Assembly: GCF_033170385.1 (NCBI RefSeq)
Contig: NZ_CP126170.1
Span: 4,426,001 to 4,490,000, forward strand
Length of the DNA: 64,000 nt
Direction: 5' to 3'
From: Xanthomonas rydalmerensis
GTDB lineage: Bacteria; Pseudomonadota; Gammaproteobacteria; Xanthomonadales; Xanthomonadaceae
In this document: in pieces, positions 27,581-36,284 of the stretch
Layout of the letters: every line of letters begins with the position of its first letter
Numbering within the stretch: the stretch's first letter is position 1
The notes under the pieces: model-generated
What the model saw: only the letters and a program-made list of their open reading frames with translations
Databases searched by the model: none
What the model was told of the DNA's origin: nothing
Translations under genes and position numbers: made by a program

Positions 27581-28594
27581 ATGAGCGGCTGGCATCCGTC
27601 CCTGTACCGGCAATGGTTCGCCGTCGCGCCCGCCGCGGCGTTGCGACGGCGGCCGCTGGCCGTGTCGGTGATGGACCGGCACGCGGCGATCGCGCGCTGC
27701 GCCGATGGCAGCCTGCTGGCGCTGGAAGACCGTTGTCCGCACCGGCACGCGCCGCTGTCGGCCGGCTGCGCCACCGGCGATGGCCTGTCCTGCCCGTATC
27801 ACGGCTGGCGCTTCGACCGCGCCGGCGCCCTGCGCGAGATCCCTGGGTTGCCGCCCGGGCAGACGCCGCCGGCGGTGCGGGTACGCGCCTTCGCCGCGCG
27901 CGAGCACGACGGGCTGATCTGGCTGCGTCCCGATCCCGAGGGCGCGGACGCGCCGTCGCAACTGGTGCAGGCGCTGCAGCCGTCGGCGCGGCGCTTCCTG
28001 TGGCGCACGCGCTGGGACGCGCACGTGGTCGATGCGCTGGAGAACTTCCTGGACCCGCTGCACACCCACCTGCTGCATCCGGGACTGGTGCGGCGTGGCG
28101 GCGCGCGTACCGCGATGCGCGCGGAACTGCGCCATACCGACGAAGGCTTCCACGTGGACTACCGCGGCGCCGCGGCGCAGAGCGGCTGGCTGTACCGGCT
28201 GTTCGAATCGCCGCGGATCCTGGAACGCGCGCATTTCGCCGCCCCCGGCAGCGCGCAGATCGAGTATCGCTACGCGCGCGGCGGCCGCGTGCGGATCAGC
28301 CTGCACTTCACCCCGCTCGGCGAACGCAGCACCGACGTCTTCGCCAGCCTGCACGTGGAAGGCCGCTGGGCGCCGGCGTGGGCGGTGCGCCTGCTGGTGT
28401 GGCCGCTGCTGCGCCGGGTCGGCGAACAGGACCGGCGCATGCTCGCGCTGCAGTCGCGCAACCTGCAGCGCTACCCGGGCGCGCGCGGCGCCTCCACCGC
28501 GCTGGACCTGGTGCGCGAACCGCTACGCCGTTACTGGCAAGGCGACGCTCTACCGACGCCGGGCAGCGGTCACGACGTGGAGATCATGCTGTGA
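27581..28594 (+). CDS. Rieske non-heme iron oxygenase
   Basis: A 337-residue protein with the 2Fe-2S motif Cys52-x-His54 and Cys71-x2-His74 (RCPHRHAPLS, CPYHGW), and a catalytic-domain Fe motif D158-x2-H161-x4-H166 preceded by bridging Asn155 (ENFLDPLHTHLLH). The size fits single-component-type Rieske oxygenases acting on lipids or macrocycles (for example KshA-like), which need separate reductase and ferredoxin partners; none is nearby. It could hydroxylate the cluster product. Its 3' end overlaps the convergent PAS-GGDEF-EAL gene by 11 bp. Confidence 0.9.
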   Translation: MSGWHPSLYRQWFAVAPAAALRRRPLAVSVMDRHAAIARCADGSLLALEDRCPHRHAPLSAGCATGDGLSCPYHGWRFDRAGALREIPGLPPGQTPPAVRVRAFAAREHDGLIWLRPDPEGADAPSQLVQALQPSARRFLWRTRWDAHVVDALENFLDPLHTHLLHPGLVRRGGARTAMRAELRHTDEGFHVDYRGAAAQSGWLYRLFESPRILERAHFAAPGSAQIEYRYARGGRVRISLHFTPLGERSTDVFASLHVEGRWAPAWAVRLLVWPLLRRVGEQDRRMLALQSRNLQRYPGARGASTALDLVREPLRRYWQGDALPTPGSGHDVEIML

Positions 28595-31559
28595 CCGCGC
28601 CGAGCCGCTGCAGCACGTCCGCCAGCGGGGCCGGACGCCCGAGCAGATAGCCCTGCACGCCGCCGCAGCCGTGCGCGCGCAGCCAGCGCAACTGCGCATC
28701 GGTTTCCACGCCCTCGGCGACCACGTCCAGCCCCAGGCAATGGCCCAGGGTCAGCAGCGCCTGGCAGATCGAGGCGTTGCGCGGGTCGCGGTCCACCTCG
28801 GCGACGAAGCTGCGGTCGATCTTCAGCGTGTCCAGCGGCAGGTCGCGCAGATGCGCCATGCTGGAGAAACCGGTGCCGACGTCGTCGAGCGCCACGCGCA
28901 CGCCCAGCGCGCGCAGCTGCCGCAGCACGTCGCCGGCCTGCTGCGGCTGCCGCATCAGGCTGCTCTCGGTCAGCTCCAACTGCAGGCCGTTGGCGGCCAG
29001 CCCGGCCTCGGCACAGGCCTGCACCAGGTCGGCGACCAAATCGCCATCGAAGAACTGCAGCGCCGACACGTTCACCGCCACCGGCAGGTCCGGCCATCCG
29101 TGGTCGACCAGGTCGCGACGCGCGCGCGCCGCCGCGCGCATCACCCAGCGCCCCAGCGGCAGGATCAACCCGGTGTCCTCGCACAACTGGATGAACGCAT
29201 CCGGGGCGATGAAGCTGCCGTCGGCCTGCGGCCAGCGGACCAGGGCCTCGAGTTCGCGCGGGGCGCTGCTGCCGGCGTGCATGATCGGCTGGAAATACAG
29301 CTCGAATTCCTGGCGCTCGATCGCCTGCTGGAGACGTCCGGCCAGGCGCAGGCGTTCGGCGGTCCGCGCCGCGATGGCCGGGTCGAAGCGCACCAGGCTG
29401 CGGCCCTCGGCCTGTGCCGCGTGCGCGGCCTGCGCGGCGCTGCCGATCGCCTCGTGAGCGTCGGCGGCATCGTCCGGACACAGCGCCACGCCGATGTGCG
29501 CCTGCAACTGCTGGGCGAACTCACCGCCCTGCACCGGCGCGTACAGCGCCTCCTGCAGCGCCTGCAAGGCCTGTGGCAGCGCAGACGGGTCCAGGATCGC
29601 CAGTACGAAGTCCTGCGCCGGCTGATGCGCGCTCAGGCCGAAGCGCTCGCCGAGCGCGTGGATGCGCCCGGCCACCGTGCTGCGCACGGCATCGCCGGCG
29701 GCGCGGCCCAGGGTATCGCCGATCAGGGCCAGGCCGCGCACCTGCACGTAGGCGATGGCATAGCCGCCGCGTTGCGCACGCAGGGCATCGGCCAGGGCGT
29801 GCGGCTTGAGCAGGCCGGTGCTGAAGTCGTGGCGCGCCAGGTAGGCCAGCTCGCGTTCGTGGGCCACGCGCTCGGTGACGTCCTCGGCCAGGATCAAGCG
29901 CGCCGGCACGCCACCGAACTCCAGGTCGGCACTGTGGACGCACACCGACAGCAGGCTGCCGTCCTTGCGCCGGTGGGTCCACACGCTCGGCGCGGCGAAG
30001 CCTTCGCGCGGTTTGCGCACGTCCTGCAGCAAGCGTTCGACGTCCTCGGCCGGACGCAGATCGCGCAGATCCATCGCCAGGAATTCGGCGCGGCTGTAGC
30101 CGTACTGGCGCACCGCGGCCTGGTTCACTTCCAGGAAGCGCAGGCTGTCCACGGCGAACACCCAGTACGGCAGCGGATTGCGGTCGAACACCAGCCGGAA
30201 CTGGCGCTCGGCGTCGAGCAGGCGCGCCTGCGCCGCCACCCGGTCGCTGACGTCCTGTACCGCACCGGTCATGCACAGGCCCTTGCGGGTGCGCACCAGC
30301 GCGCCGCGCGCGGCCAGCCAGCGCAGGCGCCCATCGGGCAGATGCATGCGGTAGACGGTGTTGTAGTCCGCCCGTCCCTGCGCGGCGTCCTCGTAGAGCT
30401 GCGTCACTCGCGCGCGATCCTCGTCGTGGATCCGCTCCAAAAACGCCTCGATCGGCAACTGCATGCGCTGCAGGCCGAACATCGCGCCGGTCGGCTCGGA
30501 CAGGCGCAGCACGCGCTCGGCGATGTCGATGCGCCAGGTGCCGATGCCGCCCATGCCGTGGGCCAGGCGCAGGTCCTCGTCGCCGCGGCGCAGGCGCTGC
30601 AGCAGATGGCGCTGGCGACGCTCGGCGCGGCGCAGGCTGCCGAGCAGATAGGCCAGACCAAGCAGGTACAGCACATACACCAGCGCCGCCACCGCGGCGA
30701 ACCCCCACCAGCCGGACAGCGTCTCGCGCAGCCCCACGCCGGCCACCGCCAGCAACGGATACGCGCCGCCGCCGCTCAGCGCCAGCACCCGTGGCGTGCC
30801 GTCGAAGACATCGCGGCGCACGCCCAGCGCGCCGCCGTGCGGCATCGGCTGCGCCAGCGCGATCGGCAGGCGGGACTGGCCGGCCGCGAGCGGGCGGCTG
30901 GCGCCCAGCAGCGCACCCTGCGCGTCGGTCAGGGCGACGATGCCGTCGCGCCCGCTGTCGGTGCCCTGCACGATGCGCTGCAGCGCGGCCACCCGCCATT
31001 GCGCCTCGACCCAGCCGTCCGTGCCCCAGGGCACGGCCACCCGCACCACCGCCTCGCCGTCGGCCAGGCGCAGCGGCGGACTCACGCAGACCCGGCCGCC
31101 ACAGCGCGCACGCTGCATCCACGCGAGCAGGTGCGCATCGCCGGCACCGCCGAAGCGGCGTCGCCCCTGCGCATCCAGCAAGGACACGTCGTGCAGTTCC
31201 GGGTGCCGCGTCAGCAGGCCCTGCAGCGAGGCGGCGATCAGTTCTGGCGCGCGTCGCGGCGTCTCCGCCAGCAGCGCCTGCGCACTCAGGCCTTCGCCGT
31301 GCAGGGCCTGGCCGAGATTGTCCAGTTGCAACTGCAGCAAGCGGTCGGCGCCGGTGGCCAGCGCCAGGCTCTGCCGCTGCGCCGCGGCCAGGCGATTGTG
31401 GCGGTCCTGCGCCAGGACCAGCACCAGGCCGGCCGCCAGCACCACCGCCAGCACCAGGCCCCAGGTCGCGATCGCCCGCGACGGCGCGCGCGTGACGCGC
31501 CGCAGGCGGTGCCGGAAGCGACGGTCGCGCTTCCTGTCGGCGAGCGGGTGCTGCGGCAT
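28584..31559 (-). CDS. Membrane PAS-GGDEF-EAL protein, likely c-di-GMP phosphodiesterase
   Basis: A 991-residue protein: a first helix at about 31-50, a periplasmic sensor to about 280, a second helix (WWGFAAVAALVYVLYLLGLAYLL), two PAS domains (about 330-430 and 435-560), a degenerate GGDEF (the motif region reads QPAQDF, so it cannot cyclise GTP) and an EAL domain (about 730-985). EAL residues are present: ELEALVRW, NVSALQF, ELTESSLM, LDDVGTGFSS, LKIDRSF, VVAEGVET and QGYLLGRP. It therefore probably breaks down c-di-GMP. ATG 31559 is preferred to TTG 31571. Confidence 0.9.
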   Translation of the reverse strand: MPQHPLADRKRDRRFRHRLRRVTRAPSRAIATWGLVLAVVLAAGLVLVLAQDRHNRLAAAQRQSLALATGADRLLQLQLDNLGQALHGEGLSAQALLAETPRRAPELIAASLQGLLTRHPELHDVSLLDAQGRRRFGGAGDAHLLAWMQRARCGGRVCVSPPLRLADGEAVVRVAVPWGTDGWVEAQWRVAALQRIVQGTDSGRDGIVALTDAQGALLGASRPLAAGQSRLPIALAQPMPHGGALGVRRDVFDGTPRVLALSGGGAYPLLAVAGVGLRETLSGWWGFAAVAALVYVLYLLGLAYLLGSLRRAERRQRHLLQRLRRGDEDLRLAHGMGGIGTWRIDIAERVLRLSEPTGAMFGLQRMQLPIEAFLERIHDEDRARVTQLYEDAAQGRADYNTVYRMHLPDGRLRWLAARGALVRTRKGLCMTGAVQDVSDRVAAQARLLDAERQFRLVFDRNPLPYWVFAVDSLRFLEVNQAAVRQYGYSRAEFLAMDLRDLRPAEDVERLLQDVRKPREGFAAPSVWTHRRKDGSLLSVCVHSADLEFGGVPARLILAEDVTERVAHERELAYLARHDFSTGLLKPHALADALRAQRGGYAIAYVQVRGLALIGDTLGRAAGDAVRSTVAGRIHALGERFGLSAHQPAQDFVLAILDPSALPQALQALQEALYAPVQGGEFAQQLQAHIGVALCPDDAADAHEAIGSAAQAAHAAQAEGRSLVRFDPAIAARTAERLRLAGRLQQAIERQEFELYFQPIMHAGSSAPRELEALVRWPQADGSFIAPDAFIQLCEDTGLILPLGRWVMRAAARARRDLVDHGWPDLPVAVNVSALQFFDGDLVADLVQACAEAGLAANGLQLELTESSLMRQPQQAGDVLRQLRALGVRVALDDVGTGFSSMAHLRDLPLDTLKIDRSFVAEVDRDPRNASICQALLTLGHCLGLDVVAEGVETDAQLRWLRAHGCGGVQGYLLGRPAPLADVLQRLGAVTA

Positions 31560-31661
31560 CGAGAATTGCAACGGTGCGTAGGTGCTGGTTACAGCGGCCT
31601 GGCACCGGCGATCTTGACCGTACGTGATGCGATGCTGCGTTCAGCGACGCAGATAAACGGT

Positions 31662-32588
31662 TCAGTCCATCACAGGCCACTGCGCCAGTTGCTGCGTGGT
31701 CAAACCGACGCGCCGGCAGGCACGCGCGGCAATGCCGTCGTGCAGCGCGACCCGGAACAGCGGCGCCACCTGCTGCAGCAGCCAGGCCGGTACCGCAGGG
31801 CCGGTACGCTGCAGCCGCGCCTGCCGCAGCATGGCGCTGGCCCACGGCGGCAGCAGCGCCGCGCCGGCGCCCAGGAACAATTCGCGCGACAACCCCGGCG
31901 CCGGCACCGGCAGGCGCAGGCCGGCCAGCACCGCCAGCACCTCGCGCGAGCGCGCGTCCACCCGCAACTGCGGCCGCTGCCGTTCGAAATAGTCCAACAC
32001 CGCGGCCTCGCTGGCCGGCACGGCGCGCGCGCCCAGCGCCTCGGCGACGCGCCGTCCCTCGTCGTAGTAGCGGTCGGCGATCGCCGCCGGTACCGCACGG
32101 CAGTAGCGGCGGTAGCCCTGCAGAAAGCCGTAGGCTTCGGTCACGTGCACCCAGGTCAGCAACGCCGGATCGTCGGCGGCATAGGCGCGCCCGTCGGGCG
32201 TGTGGCCGCGCACCCGCGTGTGGATCGCGCGAACCCGGGCGATCTGGCGCTGCGCCGCGTCGGTGGGCGCATAACTGGTGGCGGCGACGAATTGCGTGGT
32301 GCGACGCAGGCGCCCGACCAGGTCCTCGCGAAAGTTGGAATGGTCGTAGACCCCGGCCAACGCCAGCGGATGCAGGGTCTGCAGCAACAGCGCACACAGC
32401 CCGCCGGCCAGCATGCCGGGAAATTCGGCATGGATGCGCCAGGTGACGCTGTCCGGACCGAACAGGCCGATGTCGCCGAGCGGCTGGTCGTAATCGATGG
32501 CATCGCGCTCGCGCGGGAACGCGCCCAACACCCAGCGGCGGATCTGGGTGGTGGCCGGGGCGGAGAGGGTGCGTAACAACGAAGGCAT
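31662..32588 (-). CDS. Oxygenase, MpaB family (DUF2236)
   Basis: A 308-residue cytosolic protein matching the MpaB/DUF2236 fold: LFGPDSVTWRIHAEFPGMLAGGLCALLLQTLHPLALAGVYDHS near the start, then FREDLVGRLRRTTQF, IHTRVRG and LLTWVHVTEAYGFLQGYRRY. Family members include heme-type latex-clearing and mycophenolic acid chain-cleaving oxygenases; histidines in the LHP, DHS and WVH positions are candidate ligands. The gene is transcribed alone, 102 bp upstream of the PAS-EAL gene. The substrate here is not evident. Confidence 0.85.
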   Translation of the reverse strand: MPSLLRTLSAPATTQIRRWVLGAFPRERDAIDYDQPLGDIGLFGPDSVTWRIHAEFPGMLAGGLCALLLQTLHPLALAGVYDHSNFREDLVGRLRRTTQFVAATSYAPTDAAQRQIARVRAIHTRVRGHTPDGRAYAADDPALLTWVHVTEAYGFLQGYRRYCRAVPAAIADRYYDEGRRVAEALGARAVPASEAAVLDYFERQRPQLRVDARSREVLAVLAGLRLPVPAPGLSRELFLGAGAALLPPWASAMLRQARLQRTGPAVPAWLLQQVAPLFRVALHDGIAARACRRVGLTTQQLAQWPVMD

Positions 32589-32762
32589 ACGCCGATGCTA
32601 GCGGAGATGGCGCGAGCGCCGTGCGATGGCGTATGGCGCGCACCGCCCGCGCCGCATGTGCGACCGCAGCATGCACTTTGCGGCCGCTGTGCTAGAAAGA
32701 AGCTGCCTCAAGATCGCCCGTCGACGTTCCGCATCCGTCACCGCATCTGCAAGGAGCCCGTC

Positions 32763-33380
32763 ATGCTCGCTTTGTTCAAAGGCTTGGGATTGCTGCTCGA
32801 GGACAACGCGCTGCACCAGCGCTCGTTTCCCGAACAGGTCGCGCACTGGCAGCACAAGAGCGAATCGCAGATCCGCGAAGAGGTGGCCTTGCTGGCCAAG
32901 GCCAAGCAGCAATGGCTGGTGGCCTCGATCATCGGCTGGCAGGCGATCTCGCTGATCCTGCTCGGGGTGATCACCGCGCAGTTGTGGCAGCACGACTACC
33001 ACCTGACCTTCTCGCGCATCGTCATCGTGGTCACCTCCTGGGTGGCGATCCTGTTCGTGATCTGGTTCATCGCCAACATGTTCGACCGCACCGCCGGCTT
33101 CGAGCGCTGGCTCACCGCGTTCAACAGCCGCGAGCCGCTCTCCGCCGATGCCGACACCGTGGAATGCGTGGCCGACGCGCTGAACATGGCGCGCAAGTAT
33201 CCGGAGATCCTCGCCTACAAGCGCGAGGTGGTGGCCAACCGCGAACTGCGCCACGAGGACATCCGGATCATGCGCGAGATGGGCCGCATCCGCCTGCATG
33301 CCGAACTGGTCGCCTCGCTGATCCAGTTCGAAGGCACGCCGCCCGGCGGCCAGCCCGGCGTGTTCCGCGTCGCCGGCTGA
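32763..33380 (+). CDS. Hypothetical membrane protein with two helices
   Basis: A 205-residue protein with hydrophobic helices at about 50-74 (WLVASIIGWQAISLILLGVITAQLW) and 85-107 (IVIVVTSWVAILFVIWFIANMF). The N-terminal 45 residues are amphipathic and the C-terminal 95 residues are cytoplasmic and helical. I recognise no named family. CAAGGAGCCCGTC precedes ATG 32763, a good ribosome site. A 9-bp hairpin follows the stop. It stands alone between the MpaB gene and the TonB receptor. Confidence 0.8.
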   Translation: MLALFKGLGLLLEDNALHQRSFPEQVAHWQHKSESQIREEVALLAKAKQQWLVASIIGWQAISLILLGVITAQLWQHDYHLTFSRIVIVVTSWVAILFVIWFIANMFDRTAGFERWLTAFNSREPLSADADTVECVADALNMARKYPEILAYKREVVANRELRHEDIRIMREMGRIRLHAELVASLIQFEGTPPGGQPGVFRVAG

Positions 33381-33401
33381 GGCTGCCGCACACGCACAAG
33401 G

Positions 33402-33424
33402 CGCGCCGTCTGCACGACGGCGCG
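33402..33424 (+). terminator. Hairpin after the two-helix membrane protein
   Basis: CGCGCCGTC pairs perfectly with GACGGCGCG (9 bp) around TGCAC, 21 bp after the stop. No T-tract follows, so it is a terminator-like hairpin only. The remaining sequence up to 33680 shows no gene or repeat that I can recognise. Confidence 0.5.
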
Positions 33425-33685
33425 TCGTCGGCCTGGCGCCACACGCGACCGCAGCGCGGCCGCCATGCACGCATGATCGGTCGGCATCCACGCACGCGCC
33501 TGCAGGGTGCTCGTCGAGTTCGGCGCTGCAGCTTGGACACGCTGGCAGCGCAACCACGATGCCTGGCCATTTGGCCGGATCCTGCCAGTCCAGCCGACCT
33601 CCCACCCGACTCCCCGCCGTGCACCCGTCACGGCCGCTGCAACGCACGCGCCGGCCATGGGCATTCCCAACGCCCATTTCGCGAA

Positions 33686-33700
33686 ATATAATCATTCTCG
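33686..33700 (+). promoter_or_regulatory. Fur-box-like operator
   Basis: ATATAATCATTCTCG matches 11 of 14 informative positions of the 7-1-7 Fur consensus TGATAATnATTATCA, and adjoining GATTAG extends the AT-rich tract. It stands out from the surrounding GC-rich DNA and ends 27 bp before the TonB-receptor ATG, so iron-loaded Fur would block its promoter. Confidence 0.7.
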
Positions 33701-33727
33701 ATTAGAACTTTCGCCCCCACGGTCTCG

Positions 33728-35845
33728 ATGCCACTGCACCCCCTCTCCTGCGCCTGCCTGCTGGGCATGGCGCTGTCCCTGCCTGCGCACGCCGCCACTG
33801 CCGATACCGCCACGGCCGCCGACAGCAGCGCCGATGCCGCACAGGCGACCGCCCTGCCCACGGTGCAGGTGCGCGCCGACGCCCAGAGCGGCTTCCACGC
33901 CACCGGACCGGTGCAGGCCGACAAGTCCGACGCGCCGCTGGCGCAGACGCCGTTCTCGATCACCGTGGTGCCGCGTGCGCTGCTGGACAGCCAGCAGGCG
34001 CTGAGCCTGTCCGACGCGCTGCACAACGTCTCCGGCGTGGTCGCCAACACCTATGGCCGGCGCGGCTGGGACGACCTGATCATCCGCGGCCAGACCGCCT
34101 CCGACGCGTTGTTCGTCGACGGCCTGCGCACCGCCGCCAACAACCGCGTGGCCGAGCAACTGTTCGGCGTGCAGCAGGTGGAGGTACTGAAGGGCCCGGC
34201 CTCGCTGCTGTACGGGCAGGTGCTGCCGGGCGGCCTGGTCAACCTGATCAGCAAGCGTCCCGGCGCCGAGCCGATGCGGCGGGTCGACCTGAGCGTGGGC
34301 AGCGATGGCCTGCGCCAGGGCAGCGTCGATTTCAACCAGCCACTGTCGGCCGACGGCAAGGCGGCCTTGCGCCTCAATGCGCTGGCGATGAACAGCGACG
34401 ACCCGACCGACCACGTGTACTTTCGCAGCCGCTGGATAGCGCCGTCGTTGTCGCTGGACCTGGGCCCGCGCACCGACTTCGTGCTGCTGACCAGCTACCA
34501 GGAACGCGACTACATCCGCCAGCAGGGCCTGCCCTGGGAAGGCAGCGCCGAACCCAACCGCAATGGCAGGATCGACCGCGCGCTGTTCACCGGCGAACCC
34601 GGGCAGCGGCCGTACCACAGCCACCAGAGCCGGATCGGCTACGTGCTCGATCACCGCTTCGACAACGGCTGGACCCTGCACCACGCCGCACGTTGGCAGA
34701 GTTTCGGCCTGGACGGCTTCCTGATCGCCAACAACGGCCTGGCCGCCGACCTGCGTACCCTGCGTCGCACCGCCACCCAGCAACAGTTCGACGGGCGCAC
34801 CTGGGTGCAGGACACCTACCTGCAGGGCGGCTTCGCCACCGGCACCTGGCAGCACACCGTCACCGCCGGCCTGGACGCGTTCAAGACCTGGGAGTGGAAC
34901 GTGCAGTCGACCTGCCGCGTCGGCACTCTCGACGTGTACGCGCCGGTCTACGGCAGCGCCGTGGTCTGCCCGGCCCGGCCCAATCGCGACAATCTCAGCG
35001 TGGTCGCCTCCGGCGGCCTGTACCTGCGCGACCGCATCCAGTTCGCGCCCGACTGGCAGTTGCTGCTGGGCCTGCGCCACGACCGCAGCCGCAACCGCAG
35101 CGAGGACCACCTGGCCGGCAGCGACGTGCGCAACGACGCCAGCGCGACCACCGGCTCGGCAGCACTGATGTTCGACGCCGGCGGCGGCCTGCGCCCGTAT
35201 GCCAGCGTCGCCACCTCGTTCTATCCAAACGTCGGCACCGACGCGCAGGGCGCGCAGTTCGACCCCGAGCGCGGGCGCCAGGTGGAACTGGGCGTCAAGA
35301 TGGAGGTGGGCAGCGGCACCAGCCTGAGCATGGCGCTGTACGACCTGCGCCGGCGCAACGTGCTGCAGGCCGATCCGTTCAACGACGGCTACAGCATCGC
35401 CGTGGGCGAACAGCGCAGCCGCGGCCTGGAACTCAACGCCACCGCCGACCTGGGCAACGGGCTGAGCCTGTTCGGCGGTTACGCCTACACCGATGCGGTG
35501 GTCACCGACGATGGCGGCCAACGCGTCAGCAGCATCGGCGACCGCCTGAACAACGTGCCGCGGCACAGCGGTTCGCTCTGGCTGCAGTACAGCGCCCACG
35601 GCGCGGCCGACGGCTGGAGCGTCAGCGGCGGCGCGCGTGCCGAAGGCGAGAAGACCGCCTACGGCCACCGCATCCCCGGCTACCTGGTGTTCGACGCCGG
35701 CCTGGGCTACCGCCAGGGCCATTGGCGCTACGCATTGAACCTGAAGAACGCCTTCGACCGCGACTACTACACCGGCGGCCTGCAGCGCGCCGTGGCCCTG
35801 GGCGACCCGCGCACGCTGCTGTTCTCGGTGGGCGTGGATTACTGA
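33728..35845 (+). CDS. TonB-dependent siderophore receptor
   Basis: A 705-residue outer-membrane receptor: signal peptide at residues 1-22, plug domain about 60-170 (FSITVVPRALLDSQQALSLSDAL, LIIRGQ, FGVQQVEVLKGPASLLYGQVLPGGLVNLISKRP) and a 22-strand barrel ending in VGVDY with an aromatic C-terminus. The plug motifs are those of ferric-siderophore receptors of the FhuA/FpvA class. A Fur-like box lies just upstream, giving iron control. No biosynthesis gene, TonB or periplasmic uptake gene adjoins it, so it probably takes up a foreign siderophore. No clear ribosome site is visible. Confidence 0.93.
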   Translation: MPLHPLSCACLLGMALSLPAHAATADTATAADSSADAAQATALPTVQVRADAQSGFHATGPVQADKSDAPLAQTPFSITVVPRALLDSQQALSLSDALHNVSGVVANTYGRRGWDDLIIRGQTASDALFVDGLRTAANNRVAEQLFGVQQVEVLKGPASLLYGQVLPGGLVNLISKRPGAEPMRRVDLSVGSDGLRQGSVDFNQPLSADGKAALRLNALAMNSDDPTDHVYFRSRWIAPSLSLDLGPRTDFVLLTSYQERDYIRQQGLPWEGSAEPNRNGRIDRALFTGEPGQRPYHSHQSRIGYVLDHRFDNGWTLHHAARWQSFGLDGFLIANNGLAADLRTLRRTATQQQFDGRTWVQDTYLQGGFATGTWQHTVTAGLDAFKTWEWNVQSTCRVGTLDVYAPVYGSAVVCPARPNRDNLSVVASGGLYLRDRIQFAPDWQLLLGLRHDRSRNRSEDHLAGSDVRNDASATTGSAALMFDAGGGLRPYASVATSFYPNVGTDAQGAQFDPERGRQVELGVKMEVGSGTSLSMALYDLRRRNVLQADPFNDGYSIAVGEQRSRGLELNATADLGNGLSLFGGYAYTDAVVTDDGGQRVSSIGDRLNNVPRHSGSLWLQYSAHGAADGWSVSGGARAEGEKTAYGHRIPGYLVFDAGLGYRQGHWRYALNLKNAFDRDYYTGGLQRAVALGDPRTLLFSVGVDY

Positions 35846-35970
35846 GCAGACGGCGTCGCTTCCCCGCCGCGCATGCGTGGTCGCAAGCGCGACCTGCGGC
35901 GCATGACCGCGCGGTCGACGCATCATCCCCGCGCCGCCATGCCGTCCTGCCGAAAGGGACGGAGCAGCCT

Positions 35971-35991
35971 CCTGTGGGAGCGACTGCAGGG
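35971..35991. repeat. REP-like half element
   Basis: CTCCTGTGGGAGCGACTGCAG is a single degenerate arm related to the GTAG REP family. With the larger palindrome at 36046-36111 and the half at 36190-36213 it fills the 439-bp gap between the TonB receptor and the convergent exported-protein gene; I see no gene in the gap. Confidence 0.5.
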
Positions 35992-36045
35992 CACCTCCAA
36001 TAACGCACTTTGTCGCGACTCAAGCGAACATGTCGTGTCACCTTC

Positions 36046-36111
36046 GTAGGAGCGGCTTTAGCCGCGACGGGCTTTCCCGGGAAAGCCCGTCGCGGCTAAA
36101 GCCGCTCCTAC
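36046..36111. repeat. GTAG-type REP palindrome (paired, inverted)
   Basis: Arms of 23 bp (36046-36068 and 36089-36111), beginning GTAGGAGCGGCTTTAGCC, are perfect inverted copies. The 20-bp centre GGGCTTTCCCGGGAAAGCCC is itself a perfect palindrome, so all 66 bp can form one uninterrupted stem. It differs from the 1138 copy at C/T in the arm and several centre bases, with compensating changes preserving pairing. Confidence 0.92.
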
Positions 36112-36189
36112 AGGAGGGCTCGCGTCGTTGTCAGAGGCGCCCTTCAGGCGCGACACATGACGTCATCCGGCAGCCGCTTTGCACCCGCT

Positions 36190-36213
36190 GTCGGGACTGA
36201 AGCCCCTCCCACA
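36190..36213. repeat. REP variant half element
   Basis: GTCGGGACTGAAGCCCCTCC followed by CACA is the inverted form of a TGTGGGAGGGGCTTCAG-type REP arm. It has no paired partner within 60 bp, so it is a solo or decayed REP. Confidence 0.55.
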
Positions 36214-36284
36214 ACAGCCGCGATCATCCGGACATCGCCAGATGCCGCGGCAGATCATGTCGGCCAGCCACACGCCATCGCCCC

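Noticed and set aside
28032..32576. A 1514-residue open frame on the plus strand crossing the Rieske and PAS-EAL region
   Set aside because: It is antisense to genes with clear family motifs and its composition (Arg, Gln, Ala and His runs) is that of a GC-rich shadow frame.
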